Source: Candidatus Terasakiella magnetica (GTDB lineage: Bacteria; Pseudomonadota; Alphaproteobacteria; Rhodospirillales; Terasakiellaceae). Taken from it: a DNA stretch of 64,000 nt. The position numbers were made by a program, and so were the translations under genes. Shown here piece by piece: positions 17,325 through 27,304 of this stretch (position 1 is its first letter; every line of letters starts with the position of its first letter). The notes beneath the pieces are model-generated. The model worked only from the letters and a program-made list of their open reading frames with translations, was not told the origin of the DNA and ran no database searches. The DNA is taken from positions 124,001 through 188,000 of the forward strand of contig NZ_FLYE01000012.1 of the NCBI RefSeq assembly GCF_900093605.1. Reading direction: 5' to 3'.

Positions 17325-18539
17325 ATGCTGAAGAAAATATTCAAAACATTTGGTTTTTATTTCGGCCTCCTGCTTCTCACTATTATTCTGTTTGATGTCG
17401 CAGCCTTTTTCCTTGTACCAGACAAGCTCGTTAAACAATTCACACATTACCGTTGTGATGACTGTGTAAAAGTCACAGGCGTAAAAGGTAATGGTCGATA
17501 CCCATATGACTATTTTGAAAATCATGATGAGCGCGGCTTTGATTTAGCACCAAACCGTCGCAATATGCTTCATACTGTTGATGGTAAAGCCTATCAAATC
17601 TGGTCAAACTCTCTGGGTTGTTACGATAAAGAACAAAGCCCCACGTCACCTTACGTTTATGTAGCCGGTGATAGCCAAACATGGGGCTATACACCTTATC
17701 GCCTTAAATTTGCCACGCGCCTTGAAGAAAAAACATCCGTGCCTGTGCTTAAATGTGGTGTCACCCACACAGGCCAAAAACACCAGCTCTCCAAGCTCAA
17801 AGCCATTGCTTCAAAGTTAAAAACCACGCCATCCATGGTTTTTGTCGGCTTTTATCCAAACGACATCCAAAATGACCTGGCCTATCCCCATACGGGTGTC
17901 ATTTCAGGCTGGTTGAAGGATTATGCTGGTCTCTTAGATGATGGTAGCGGAACATTTTCACGTGATCCTCGCGATTTTAAAAAGTTAAAAGCTCAATATG
18001 CGCCACGCCTTCCCAGCCGTGAAAGCCAGCTGGCAAAACATGACTATATTAAGCTCAAACCGATCGGTCCTCATTACCGCTATATGTTGAGCTACAATAT
18101 GTATAAAGCGGCAAAACGGGCTTGGAAAAGAAAGAAACAAGGCAAAAGAGTCAAATTTTCTGTGTATACAGCCCCATTTTTAGAAGCTGAAGGCCGCCTG
18201 AACTATCAAGGTAATCCAAATACCCTAGAACATAAACAAGCCCTTCAAGCTTTTAAAAGCTATGTGAACTCCATTAACTCCGGCCTTGCTATCATTCTAA
18301 TTCCACCAAAAACAAATTGGGATGACAAAAACTACTTTACTGAAATAAAAGAGTTTTTAAACCAGAACCAGATTGCCTTTATTGATATGGCAAGTGCTTT
18401 TGCCAGCCAAAAAGAAATGTCCCTAAAAGATATTTACTGGAAGCATGATGGTCACTTGCGCGATGGCGGAAACCAACTTGTTGCCCAAGAAATGGAAAAT
18501 TGGCTCCGTAAGAACAAACCAGCCCTGCTGACCAAATAA
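17325..18539 (+). CDS. SGNH/GDSL hydrolase family protein
   Basis: Protein of 404 residues with an N-terminal membrane anchor (about 7-27) and an extracytoplasmic SGNH fold. AGDSQTWGY (about residue 112) carries the nucleophile serine, FVGFYPNDIQND gives the block III asparagine, and WKHDGHLRDGGN near 380 gives the D-x-x-H pair. The triad is intact. It starts six bases after the carbamoyltransferase stop, so is likely in the same transcript. Such proteins act as esterases or O-acyltransferases on glycans. Confidence 0.78.
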   Translation: MLKKIFKTFGFYFGLLLLTIILFDVAAFFLVPDKLVKQFTHYRCDDCVKVTGVKGNGRYPYDYFENHDERGFDLAPNRRNMLHTVDGKAYQIWSNSLGCYDKEQSPTSPYVYVAGDSQTWGYTPYRLKFATRLEEKTSVPVLKCGVTHTGQKHQLSKLKAIASKLKTTPSMVFVGFYPNDIQNDLAYPHTGVISGWLKDYAGLLDDGSGTFSRDPRDFKKLKAQYAPRLPSRESQLAKHDYIKLKPIGPHYRYMLSYNMYKAAKRAWKRKKQGKRVKFSVYTAPFLEAEGRLNYQGNPNTLEHKQALQAFKSYVNSINSGLAIILIPPKTNWDDKNYFTEIKEFLNQNQIAFIDMASAFASQKEMSLKDIYWKHDGHLRDGGNQLVAQEMENWLRKNKPALLTK

Positions 18540-18552
18540 TCTGGATTTAAAA

Positions 18553-19500
18553 ATGTTTTCACTTAAAAATAAAAAAGTCTGGATTGCTGGTCACAAAGGC
18601 ATGGTTGGTTCTGCCCTTGTCAGGCGCCTTGAGAAAGAAGAGTGCGACATACTCACTGTTGAACGCAGTGAAGTAGATTTAACCAATCAGGCTCAAGTCT
18701 ATAGCTGGATGGAAAAAAACAAACCGGATTTAGTCTTTCTTGCGGCTGCAAAAGTTGGCGGGATCCATGCAAACAGCACGTATCCGGCTTCATTTATTTA
18801 TGAAAACCTGATGATTGAATGCAACATCATTCATAGTGCTTATCAAGTCGGTGTTGAAAAACTTGTCTTTCTTGGGTCTTCTTGCATTTATCCAACAAAA
18901 GCCCCACAGCCAATGGCAGAAAGTGCCTTACTTACCGGACCGTTTGAGCCAACAAACGAATGGTATGCCATGGCAAAAACAGCTGGTATTAAACTATGTC
19001 AAGCCTATCGCCTTGAACATAATTGTGATTTCATCTCTGCCATGCCAACAAACCTCTATGGCATTGGCGATAATTTCCATCCACAAAACAGTCACGTACC
19101 TGCTGCGCTGCTGGCTCGCTTTCATGATGCCAAGAAGACGAACTTACCGGATGTAACCGTTTGGGGTACAGGAACGCCAACGCGTGAGTTTCTCTTTGTC
19201 GATGATCTCGCAGATGCCTGTGTTTTTATAGCTGAAAGTTACTCAGACCACGCCCATGTCAATGTCGGCACGGGCAAAGATATCTCCATTGGCGAGTTTG
19301 CAGGGTTAATTAAAGAGACCGTGGGTTATAAAGGCGAGCTTGTTTTTGATACATCAAAGCCCGATGGTATGATGCGCAAAGTCATGAATGTCGATAAATT
19401 GACAGAAATTGGCTGGAGCGCAAAAACAGAGCTACGCCAAGGCTTGGAAATATATTATCAATGGTTCTGCGATAATATTGACCATCTGCGCGCTGTATAA
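18553..19500 (+). CDS. fcl: GDP-L-fucose synthase
   Basis: NADPH-dependent 3,5-epimerase/4-reductase that converts GDP-4-keto-6-deoxy-mannose to GDP-L-fucose. The 315-residue extended SDR has a GHKGMVGSALVRRL cofactor loop, AAAKVGGIHAN, SSCIYP and the NEWYAMAKTAG motif (YxxxK), all typical of Fcl/WcaG. The gene is followed by gmd and manC, giving a complete route from mannose-1-phosphate to GDP-fucose. Confidence 0.95.
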   Translation: MFSLKNKKVWIAGHKGMVGSALVRRLEKEECDILTVERSEVDLTNQAQVYSWMEKNKPDLVFLAAAKVGGIHANSTYPASFIYENLMIECNIIHSAYQVGVEKLVFLGSSCIYPTKAPQPMAESALLTGPFEPTNEWYAMAKTAGIKLCQAYRLEHNCDFISAMPTNLYGIGDNFHPQNSHVPAALLARFHDAKKTNLPDVTVWGTGTPTREFLFVDDLADACVFIAESYSDHAHVNVGTGKDISIGEFAGLIKETVGYKGELVFDTSKPDGMMRKVMNVDKLTEIGWSAKTELRQGLEIYYQWFCDNIDHLRAV

Positions 19501-19524
19501 GCCCGTAATCAAAAGGAATATGTA

Positions 19525-20592
19525 ATGGAAAAAAGAGCACTGATTACCGGCGTCACAGGCCAAGATGGCGCATATCTGGCAGAACTCCTGCTGGCAAAGG
19601 GCTATAGCGTCTGGGGTGTTAAACGCCGTTCTTCGTCCTTTAATACGGAGCGTGTTGATCACCTTTATGTAGACCCTCATGAAAAAGACCCAAAATTTCG
19701 CATGATCTATGGGGATATGACGGATTCAACAAACTTGATTCGCATTGTCCAAGAAGTTCAACCCACTGAAATTTATAACCTGGCGGCCCAAAGCCACGTA
19801 CAGGTTAGTTTTGAAACTGCTGAATATACAGCAAATGCAGATGCCATTGGCACCTTGCGCCTGCTTGAGGCCATCCGTATTCTCGGCTTGGAAAAAACAA
19901 CCCGTTTTTATCAGGCCTCCACGTCTGAACTATACGGTAAGGTCCAAGAAACGCCTCAAAAAGAAACAACACCTTTTTATCCGCGCTCCCCTTATGCAGC
20001 GGCTAAGCTCTATGCCTACTGGATCACAGTAAACTATCGTGAAGCCTATGATATGTTTGCCTCAAACGGCATTCTGTTTAACCATGAAAGTCCAATTCGT
20101 GGTGAAACTTTTGTGACGCGTAAAATTTCCAGAGCCGTTTGTGCCATTCATAAAGGCATGCAGGATAAACTTTACCTTGGGAACCTTGATGCTAAACGTG
20201 ATTGGGGTCATGCCCGTGATTATGTTGAAGGCATGTGGCGTATTCTCCAACATGATGAGGCCGATGATTTTGTACTGGCAACGGGTGAAACCAACAGTGT
20301 GCGTACATTTGTTGAGCATGCCTTTGACGCTGTCGGCCATACCATTGAGTGGAAAGGCGACGGGGTAGACGAAATCGGACTTGATGCTGAAACGGGTAAA
20401 GAACTCATTGCCATTGATCCACGTTATTTCCGCCCAACAGAAGTCGAACTTCTTCTTGGGGATGCCACAAAAGCCAAAGAAAAACTCGGCTGGGAAGCAA
20501 CAACAAAATTCCAAGACCTGGTAACGGAAATGGTTCAAGCAGATATGAAAAAAATCGAGCTTGAAACCAATCGTAAAGATCGCAGCAGTTAA
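19525..20592 (+). CDS. gmd: GDP-mannose 4,6-dehydratase
   Basis: Makes GDP-4-keto-6-deoxy-D-mannose from GDP-mannose, the step before Fcl. The 355-residue SDR has [15 protein letters not shown] at the N-terminus, [10 protein letters not shown] (NADP phosphate binding), [11 protein letters not shown], and [12 protein letters not shown] with the catalytic tyrosine and lysine, plus [16 protein letters not shown]. It is 24 bases downstream of fcl with an AAGGA ribosome-binding site. Confidence 0.96.
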   Translation: MEKRALITGVTGQDGAYLAELLLAKGYSVWGVKRRSSSFNTERVDHLYVDPHEKDPKFRMIYGDMTDSTNLIRIVQEVQPTEIYNLAAQSHVQVSFETAEYTANADAIGTLRLLEAIRILGLEKTTRFYQASTSELYGKVQETPQKETTPFYPRSPYAAAKLYAYWITVNYREAYDMFASNGILFNHESPIRGETFVTRKISRAVCAIHKGMQDKLYLGNLDAKRDWGHARDYVEGMWRILQHDEADDFVLATGETNSVRTFVEHAFDAVGHTIEWKGDGVDEIGLDAETGKELIAIDPRYFRPTEVELLLGDATKAKEKLGWEATTKFQDLVTEMVQADMKKIELETNRKDRSS

Positions 20593-20596
20593 TTTA

Positions 20597-22042
20597 ATGA
20601 CACATAACACAAAAGAGATTCAAACTGTTTTGCTCAGTGGAGGAAGTGGTCAGCGTTTATGGCCCCTTTCACGATCCCAATATCCAAAACAACTCTTAAC
20701 TTTGTGTGGTGATGATGCGCTCATCATTGGAACGGCAAAACGTGTACAAGGCAATGGCTTTAGCGACCCCATCATTATTTGTAATGAAGATCACCGTTTT
20801 CTTATTGCCAGCATGTTCCAACAAGCTGAAATTTCCTATCAGGATTTGGTCTTAGAACCCTTAGGGCGTAATACCGCCCCAGCCGCAGCTATTGCAGCAC
20901 TACAGGCCTTAAAAAAAACTGACAAAGAGGATGCCTGCGTTTTACTGCTCCCTTCTGACCATGTCATTCCTGATATCGAGAATTTCCAAAAAACAATCCA
21001 TAATGGCTATGATGCGGCCATGTCAGGACATATTGTCACCTTTGGTATCCATCCAACACACCCTGAAACAGGCTATGGATATATTGAAGCAGATACGACG
21101 ACAGAAGTTCTTTCAACCCTAAAAGTCAAACGCTTCACGGAAAAGCCGGATATAGAACGGGCAAAAGCCTTTGTAAAAGACGGTAACTACTTCTGGAATA
21201 GTGGTATTTTCCTTTTCTCAGCCAATTCTCTAATTGCTGAATTAGAAAAACATGCCCCCGAAATACTGTCTTCTTGTAAAGACGCATTAAATAAAGCCTG
21301 CCCGGACCTTGATTTCCTTCGACTAGATAAAGCCGCTTATGAGAACTGCCCCTCAGACTCCATAGATTATGCCATTATGGAAAAAACCGACAAAGTCGTC
21401 ACTCTTCCCGTCCAATTTAAAGAATGGAGTGATATCGGTTCATGGAATGCATTATGGGATTGGCACTCAAAAGATGAAAACGAGAATGTGACCATTGGCG
21501 ATGTCATTTTGAAAGATACGTCTGGTTCCTACATCCATAGTGAGAAAGGCGTTTTAACCTCTGTGCTTGGTGTCGACAATATGGTCATTGTCAATACAGG
21601 AGACGCAGTACTGGTTGCTGAGCGTGGCAAGTCACAAGAGGTCAAGAAAATCGTTAATGAGCTTGCAACAGCCAAACGTGAAGAACATCTTTTTCATCAA
21701 ACGGTTTATCGCCCTTGGGGTCATTACCGAACCTTGGCTAAAGGCGGACAATATCTGGTGAAAGAAATAGAAGTTTCACCAAAGTCAGCCCTTTCTACCC
21801 AATATCATCATCACCGTGCTGAACATTGGGTCGTTGTTGAAGGCACAGCAGAAGTTCTTCGCGGTGATGAAGAACTGACTGTACATGAAAACGAGTCTAT
21901 CTTTATTCCCCTTGGTGCGATACATAAGCTCACCAACTCAGGGACCACACCTTTGCGATTGATCGAAATCCAAAGCGGTAGTTATTTAAGTGAAGATGAC
22001 ATCGTGCGGATTGATGATCACTACGGGCGAGCAAATTCATAA
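20597..22042 (+). CDS. manC: Mannose-1-phosphate guanylyltransferase / mannose-6-phosphate isomerase
   Basis: Type II bifunctional enzyme of 481 residues. The N-terminal nucleotidyltransferase has the LLSGGSGQRLWPLSR pyrophosphorylase signature, PSDH and FTEKPD motifs and makes GDP-mannose. The C-terminal cupin (about 360-480) has QYHHHRAEHWVVVEGTAEV, which binds metal for the phosphomannose isomerase activity. The ATG at 20597 lies four bases past the gmd stop; a longer in-frame TTG start inside gmd is rejected. Confidence 0.95.
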   Translation: MTHNTKEIQTVLLSGGSGQRLWPLSRSQYPKQLLTLCGDDALIIGTAKRVQGNGFSDPIIICNEDHRFLIASMFQQAEISYQDLVLEPLGRNTAPAAAIAALQALKKTDKEDACVLLLPSDHVIPDIENFQKTIHNGYDAAMSGHIVTFGIHPTHPETGYGYIEADTTTEVLSTLKVKRFTEKPDIERAKAFVKDGNYFWNSGIFLFSANSLIAELEKHAPEILSSCKDALNKACPDLDFLRLDKAAYENCPSDSIDYAIMEKTDKVVTLPVQFKEWSDIGSWNALWDWHSKDENENVTIGDVILKDTSGSYIHSEKGVLTSVLGVDNMVIVNTGDAVLVAERGKSQEVKKIVNELATAKREEHLFHQTVYRPWGHYRTLAKGGQYLVKEIEVSPKSALSTQYHHHRAEHWVVVEGTAEVLRGDEELTVHENESIFIPLGAIHKLTNSGTTPLRLIEIQSGSYLSEDDIVRIDDHYGRANS

Positions 22043-22074
22043 TTTGACGTCATATCCTTATCGGAGTTTCAAAC

Positions 22075-23070
22075 GTGAACATTACGTTTATTTCATCTTC
22101 GGCCGACAGGCTCTCAACAGTATTGAACCTTCCAAACTTTCAACAACTGACAAGAATAAAGGGAATTTCCTTTTACTTTCAAAAAGAACCTGTTCCATTT
22201 AGTAATATCATTCTAATAATGGGATATGATGCAAAGCAAATTAAGAAACTTAAAAAACAAAATCCTGAAGCAAAAATAGGTATTGTAGACCCTAGACCAG
22301 GAACCAGTAAAAAAATAATTTCACATGCTGATTTTATTGTCGCAAATGGGTGGGAAATGAAAGATTATTACGCTGATGTAATACCTAATATTTTTATTTA
22401 TCCAATTTATACAGAAATTCCCAATTTTTCTCGCATCCATCAAAAGAAAAATAAGATATGTATTGGTTATCATGGAAATAAGGTAAATTTGCAAATTATG
22501 CAACCTATGATTAGTGACGCTATAAACAAATTGGGGCATGAGATACCAATAGAAATTCGTGCTTTCTATAATATAAGAAATCTAGGAAAACTATCAAAAC
22601 CTATTTGTGAATCACATGTGAAATTCACACCCGTTCAATATAACGAAGAGGAAATATGTGATTTTCTTGCAAAGATAGATATTGGAATTGTACCCAATTA
22701 TATTCCTTCCAAAATTACCTTATTAAACAACATTAAAACAAAATTTTACCGTGGTAAATTTAATGAAGCCAGCAATGACATGCTTGTTCGATATAAATGC
22801 ACAGCAAATCCAGGGCGTCTCTTTTTCTTCATGCAAACTGGTATTCCCATCGTAACCGGCACACTCCCCTCTACGGGTCAGCTCATTAAAGATGAACATA
22901 CTGGCTATCTAGCAAGTACATCCGGAGCTTGGTATCAAGCTCTCAAAAAACTCGCAACCTCAGCTGAAAAAAGAAACAGAATTGCTCAAGCTATGCATGA
23001 AGAATATTGTGAGCGCTTTGCGATCCCAAAATTAAACTACCAATTCGTAGACTTCCTTAAAACCCTTTAA
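22075..23070 (+). CDS. Putative glycosyltransferase
   Basis: Protein of 331 residues starting at GTG, with CGGAG nine bases upstream. It looks GT-B-like: a short N-terminal Rossmann part, IGYHGN at the domain boundary (about residue 122), then GIVPNYIPSK and a C-terminal segment NPGRLFFFMQTGIPIVTG.LPSTGQLI that resembles the nucleotide-sugar region of GT1/GT4 enzymes. No specific family is recognised. The gene is clearly more AT-rich than gmd and manC before it, which suggests separate acquisition. Confidence 0.6.
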   Translation: MNITFISSSADRLSTVLNLPNFQQLTRIKGISFYFQKEPVPFSNIILIMGYDAKQIKKLKKQNPEAKIGIVDPRPGTSKKIISHADFIVANGWEMKDYYADVIPNIFIYPIYTEIPNFSRIHQKKNKICIGYHGNKVNLQIMQPMISDAINKLGHEIPIEIRAFYNIRNLGKLSKPICESHVKFTPVQYNEEEICDFLAKIDIGIVPNYIPSKITLLNNIKTKFYRGKFNEASNDMLVRYKCTANPGRLFFFMQTGIPIVTGTLPSTGQLIKDEHTGYLASTSGAWYQALKKLATSAEKRNRIAQAMHEEYCERFAIPKLNYQFVDFLKTL

Positions 23071-23084
23071 AAGCCGCCAAAGCT

Positions 23085-24884
23085 ATGTTGACCATTTTTA
23101 AAGAACTTCTCACTCTTGAGAATAAACAACGCAAATGGGGATATGCTGGCCTGTTTGTTCTTACGGTTATTAATTCCTTTTTAGAAGCCATCGGCATTGC
23201 CTTAGTACTTCCTCTTATCGGTGTGGTTGCCGATAGCAGCGTTATTCATGACTATAAACTGTTGCAATGGGTTTTTAATTTTCTCGGATTTAGTGAAGAG
23301 AAACATTTTATCTATTTTGTCTGTTTAAGTTTTGCCGGCGTTATTATCTTTAAAAACCTCTATATGGTTAGCTTCCATTATATTCAATTAAAGTTTATTG
23401 CCGCAGGGGCCGAGCGGATCAGCCGTAATATCTACGAATATTACCTTTATCTGCCTTTTAATCAGTTTATCAAGCGCAACAGCTCAGAAATGGTCAACAA
23501 CATCACGCGCCAAGCCCGTGGTGTTTACAGCCTTGTTGCATCCGCCATCATCAATTTGAGTGCAGACAGTATGGTCGCCCTTATGGTTGTGGTTGTTTTA
23601 ACGGTTGCCCAGCCCGTCATCGTACTTGTATCAGCCTTTATTCTGGTCCCGTTATTTTTCCTACAATATAAGCTCTATTCGAAAAAATTGGGCGATGCGG
23701 GAAACCATTCTCTTCAAGCTAGTGATGATCTGCTTTTTTGTCTACAAGAGAGCTTTAAATCCATTAAAGAAACGAAAATATCCGGCTCTGAAAACTATTT
23801 GGTTAAGCACTTCCTCGGTATTCAAGAGCGTGTATCGAAATACTGGATTGTCAGTCAGGTTCTAAACCGCCTTCCTTATCTGATTGCAGAATCAGTTATG
23901 GTCACTTGTGTGGTATCAGCCCTTTTCTATCTGCTGACAACCAATGAAACATCATCATCCATTTTTGCGACATTAGGTTTGATGGGGGCTGCCTTCATGC
24001 GCTTAGTACCCATGCTAAACCGCATTCTTGTCGGGGTTAATACCTTGCATGAATTTCGCTCAAGTATGGGCAATATCCACAAAGACCTCTCGGTTCCGCT
24101 TAATCAAGCTCCACAAAATGTTGCCCAAATTACTGACGCCATGCCATTTAGTGAAAAAGTCTCATTCCAAGATGTTACTTTTACTTTTGCTGACTCAAAT
24201 GAAAGCATTCTACAAGATCTGAATTTTGAGATCAAAAAAGGTGAACTTATTGGTGTTGCAGGTGAGACCGGTTCAGGAAAAACCACATTAATTAATATTC
24301 TATGTGGTTTATTAACCCCTTCACAGGGAGAAATCCTTATTGATGATAAGGCAATTTCAGACCAAATTCGGGCCTGGCAGTTAAACCTTGCCTATGTTCC
24401 TCAAGCTGTCTTCATTTCTGATGACAGTGTTCGACGCAATGTCGCCTTTGGTGTTGAAGATCAAGATATTGATGATCAAAATGTTATAGAGGCTTTGGAA
24501 AAAGTTGCTTTAGGACCCGTGCTTAAAGATATGCCAGAAGGGCTAAATACGTCATTGGGGGAGCATGGTTCACGCCTTTCTGGTGGACAGGCCCAACGCC
24601 TAGGCATTGCCAGAGCCCTTTATCAAAACCGCAACATGCTTATTCTGGATGAGGCCACCTCTGCGCTTGATAATACCACAGAGCGTGAAATCAGCGGCGC
24701 GATTAATAATCTTAAGGGCGATAAAACAATTGTCGTCATTGCTCATCGATTAAACACTTTAAAAGATTGTGATAAAATCATTTTCCTGAAAAAAGGAAAA
24801 ATCGATACAGTCGGTACCTATGAAGAGTTAAGCAAAGCTCGACCCGACTTCTTCAAAAAGACAGAAGAAAATTCGGTAAATTAA
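23085..24884 (+). CDS. ABC transporter, fused permease-ATPase (MsbA/PglK type)
   Basis: Half-transporter of 599 residues: six membrane helices (about 15-325) then a nucleotide-binding domain with Walker A GETGSGKTT (about 392), Q-loop YVPQAVF, signature LSGGQAQRLGIARAL, Walker B LILDEATSALD and the switch histidine in IAHRL. It is the only exporter in the glycan locus, and no Wzx or Wzm/Wzt genes are seen. A role like PglK, flipping an undecaprenyl-linked oligosaccharide, fits the presence of a WaaL-type ligase; lipid A transport is the alternative. Confidence 0.88.
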   Translation: MLTIFKELLTLENKQRKWGYAGLFVLTVINSFLEAIGIALVLPLIGVVADSSVIHDYKLLQWVFNFLGFSEEKHFIYFVCLSFAGVIIFKNLYMVSFHYIQLKFIAAGAERISRNIYEYYLYLPFNQFIKRNSSEMVNNITRQARGVYSLVASAIINLSADSMVALMVVVVLTVAQPVIVLVSAFILVPLFFLQYKLYSKKLGDAGNHSLQASDDLLFCLQESFKSIKETKISGSENYLVKHFLGIQERVSKYWIVSQVLNRLPYLIAESVMVTCVVSALFYLLTTNETSSSIFATLGLMGAAFMRLVPMLNRILVGVNTLHEFRSSMGNIHKDLSVPLNQAPQNVAQITDAMPFSEKVSFQDVTFTFADSNESILQDLNFEIKKGELIGVAGETGSGKTTLINILCGLLTPSQGEILIDDKAISDQIRAWQLNLAYVPQAVFISDDSVRRNVAFGVEDQDIDDQNVIEALEKVALGPVLKDMPEGLNTSLGEHGSRLSGGQAQRLGIARALYQNRNMLILDEATSALDNTTEREISGAINNLKGDKTIVVIAHRLNTLKDCDKIIFLKKGKIDTVGTYEELSKARPDFFKKTEENSVN

Positions 24885-24951
24885 GTTGTCTAAGCCTTCT
24901 GTGGTGATTAAAGTTGCCAACAGTTCATAAAGAAACGACAAGTGATCGCAT

Positions 24952-25632
24952 ATGTCCAAAAATAAACTATTGGTTATCGAAGCCCACAGCGATGATTCAG
25001 CCATCAGCTGCCTAGGCTATCTTGAAAAATATAAAGACGAATATGAATTACATTTCATTCTTGCCACTGTCTCCGATATCCATATGCATCACTGTGGTGA
25101 CCTGACCAGAGATGAGCGCCTAAAAGAATATGAAGCCTACATTCAATATTTAGGCGGTATTTGGCATCGTAACGACATTATTCCTTTTGATGCTGATGCA
25201 AAAATGGACCTCATTCCAAAACGAGACGTGGTTGCTCAGTTCGAAAAAGTCATCTCAAAAGTTGAACCTGAAATTCTCATCATGCAAGGTCCATCTTTCC
25301 ATCATGACCATACGATCGTATATGAAGCTGTCATTGCGGCCACACGCCCAACAGCACGCCATTGCCCCAACGAAATGCTCATTATGGAAAACCCAACATA
25401 TGTGCATTCCATTGGCCCTTCAACTGATTTTAAGCCCTCTACCTATTGCGCTCTCAGTGAAGAAGAAATGAATAGAAAACTGGATACGTTCCAAAAATTC
25501 TTCCCCAGCCAAATCCGCGAAAGTAAAAATTACCTCTCGCGCGAAGGCATTGCTGTTTGGGGCCGATATAGAGGTATTGAATGTCGCTCACTTTATGCTG
25601 AAGCCTTTCAGACATATATCCGAGTTATTTGA
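24952..25632 (+). CDS. PIG-L family deacetylase
   Basis: Zinc-dependent N-deacetylase of 226 residues in the LmbE/PIG-L fold. The metal-binding AHSDDSAISC motif is at residues 11-20 and FHHDH follows near residue 121. Family members remove N-acetyl groups from GlcNAc-containing lipids, nucleotide sugars or glycans. Here it is the first of five tightly packed genes, each starting within a few bases of the previous stop. Deacetylation of an amino sugar before a different N-acyl group is added would fit, but the substrate is not shown. Confidence 0.85.
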   Translation: MSKNKLLVIEAHSDDSAISCLGYLEKYKDEYELHFILATVSDIHMHHCGDLTRDERLKEYEAYIQYLGGIWHRNDIIPFDADAKMDLIPKRDVVAQFEKVISKVEPEILIMQGPSFHHDHTIVYEAVIAATRPTARHCPNEMLIMENPTYVHSIGPSTDFKPSTYCALSEEEMNRKLDTFQKFFPSQIRESKNYLSREGIAVWGRYRGIECRSLYAEAFQTYIRVI

Positions 25633-25634
25633 AA

Positions 25635-26312
25635 ATGAAAATAACCATTCACCAGCCTGAACATATGCCATGGAGCGGATATTTCCATAAAATGGCTCAA
25701 GCAGACCAATATGTTTTGCTTGATAATGTCCAGTTTAAGAAAAACAACTGGCAAAACCGTAATCGTATCATTGATCGTGCGGGTAACGTTCTTTGGCTGA
25801 GTGTGCCTGTAAATATGAAGGGACATATCTCTTCTACAATCCGTGAGACAACCATCCAGAACTCTCAAAAATGGCAAAAAAAATACATTGGGCGTATTCG
25901 TGGGGCTTATGCAAAACACCCCTATTTTAAGGAATACTGGCCCGAGCTGGAAAATATTCTCACAACTGAATATGATTTCATCTGGCAACTCAATGTTCGA
26001 TTAATCGAGTTTTTCAAAAATATCTTGCTCATAGAAACACCCCTAGTGTTTGCTTCTGATCTAGAAACCCATGGAAATAGTACAGATTTATTGCTGAGCA
26101 TTTGTCAGGCCTTAAACGCGGATACCTACATATCTGGACCTGATGGTGCCTCTTATATGGAGCTTGAAAAATTCGCTCAGGTAAAGGTCGATATTGTTTT
26201 TCATTCATTCAAACCACCTGTTTATGAAGCACGCAATTTCGAGCCAGGCCTATCAACACTTGATCTCATTATGAATTGCGGCCCTGACTCCAGAGAAATT
26301 ATCGGTCTTTAA
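25635..26312 (+). CDS. WbqC family protein
   Basis: Protein of 226 residues matching the WbqC family: IHQPEHMPWSGYFHKMAQAD at the N-terminus, LLDNVQFKK..WQNRNRI, WLSVPV and a C-terminal LSTLDLIMNCG. WbqC proteins occur in O-antigen and capsule clusters and have a cysteine-protease-like fold with no settled reaction; a role in modifying amino sugars has been suggested. The ATG at 25635 lies two bases after the PIG-L stop; the in-frame TTG at 25629 is rejected. Confidence 0.85.
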   Translation: MKITIHQPEHMPWSGYFHKMAQADQYVLLDNVQFKKNNWQNRNRIIDRAGNVLWLSVPVNMKGHISSTIRETTIQNSQKWQKKYIGRIRGAYAKHPYFKEYWPELENILTTEYDFIWQLNVRLIEFFKNILLIETPLVFASDLETHGNSTDLLLSICQALNADTYISGPDGASYMELEKFAQVKVDIVFHSFKPPVYEARNFEPGLSTLDLIMNCGPDSREIIGL

Positions 26313-26314
26313 AT

Positions 26315-27304
26315 ATGCAGCCTGCCATAAACGATATTGCAGAACAGCTTAAGAAATCACCTAAAAAGAAACTCGTCTGCCTCTCAACAACAGCAAATGT
26401 TAATAACCCCGATTTCTATGTCGGCTCATTTAGAGAAACATCCACCACCCTTGCTGCAAATTTCATTTTTGCCTCTCTTGATCAATTAGCTACAACCATT
26501 GAAACCTTTGATCCTTTCATTGATGCCTTTCTCATTGATTGTGAATATAAAAATGAAATCAATGACCTTTTAAAAGCGGCCCAAAAACTCATCAAATACA
26601 GCCCTGTCCTATCCTATAAACCAAATGATATTACTGTAGATGCGTTGGATATGTGGGTTTCACTTTCTCTTCCAGAGATTGAAGACCAGAAGGTCTCCAT
26701 CATTGGAGCTGGTAATATTGGCGCAAAGATCGCGCTTAAACTTGCTGAGCGCGGTGCGCATGTTGCCTTATTTGGTCGCGATTTTCCTAAAACAGAGAAA
26801 ATTGCTGAAAGCCTTGGCCTGATTTTACGTGGTAATGGCTCAATCAAGAGTGCCTTAACACAAGAAGAAGCGGCTCAAAACAGCTTATTATTGCTAGGTT
26901 GCACACCGGGCATTGCTTATATTAGCCCTGAATCTGTTGAGAACCTCCACCCAAAGGCAACCCTCATTGATGTAGGTAATGGGACCTTAACAACAGAGGC
27001 TATCAAAAAAGCAAATGATAAAAACCTCACTCTTTTATGTTTAAGTCCCAATGCAGGTTATGCTGGATTTATTGAACATTGGGAACAAGCCCAGCTTATG
27101 TTAAATAAACTTGGTCGCAAAACCTTAGAAAATGGTGTATCGCTTATTTCACCGGGCCTAATTGGTCAAAAAGGTGATGTTTTAGTTGATGATCTTCATA
27201 GCCCTTCGCGTATTATTGGTGTATGTGATGGCAAAGGTGACATTCTAAACGAGCGAGAGGCTCGTCCATATCGGGAAAAAGTGAAAGAATATGATCTCAA
27301 ATAG
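26315..27304 (+). CDS. Rossmann-fold NAD(P)-binding protein of unknown function
   Basis: Protein of 329 residues with two parts: an N-terminal region (1-120) of unknown fold and a dinucleotide-binding domain starting at VSIIGAGNIGAKIALKLAERGAHVAL (split here only for length) at about residue 132, followed by LLGCTPG and LIDVGNGTL. This layout resembles shikimate/THF-dehydrogenase-like or alanine-dehydrogenase-like proteins, but no family is recognised. It starts two bases after wbqC and overlaps the following SDR gene by 14 bases, so it probably acts on the same sugar or acyl intermediate. Confidence 0.6.
   Translation: MQPAINDIAEQLKKSPKKKLVCLSTTANVNNPDFYVGSFRETSTTLAANFIFASLDQLATTIETFDPFIDAFLIDCEYKNEINDLLKAAQKLIKYSPVLSYKPNDITVDALDMWVSLSLPEIEDQKVSIIGAGNIGAKIALKLAERGAHVALFGRDFPKTEKIAESLGLILRGNGSIKSALTQEEAAQNSLLLLGCTPGIAYISPESVENLHPKATLIDVGNGTLTTEAIKKANDKNLTLLCLSPNAGYAGFIEHWEQAQLMLNKLGRKTLENGVSLISPGLIGQKGDVLVDDLHSPSRIIGVCDGKGDILNEREARPYREKVKEYDLK

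Noticed and set aside
20062-20610. Open frame of 182 codons on the minus strand inside gmd
   Set aside because: Antisense shadow of gmd with Phe/Ile/His-rich composition and no recognisable domain.
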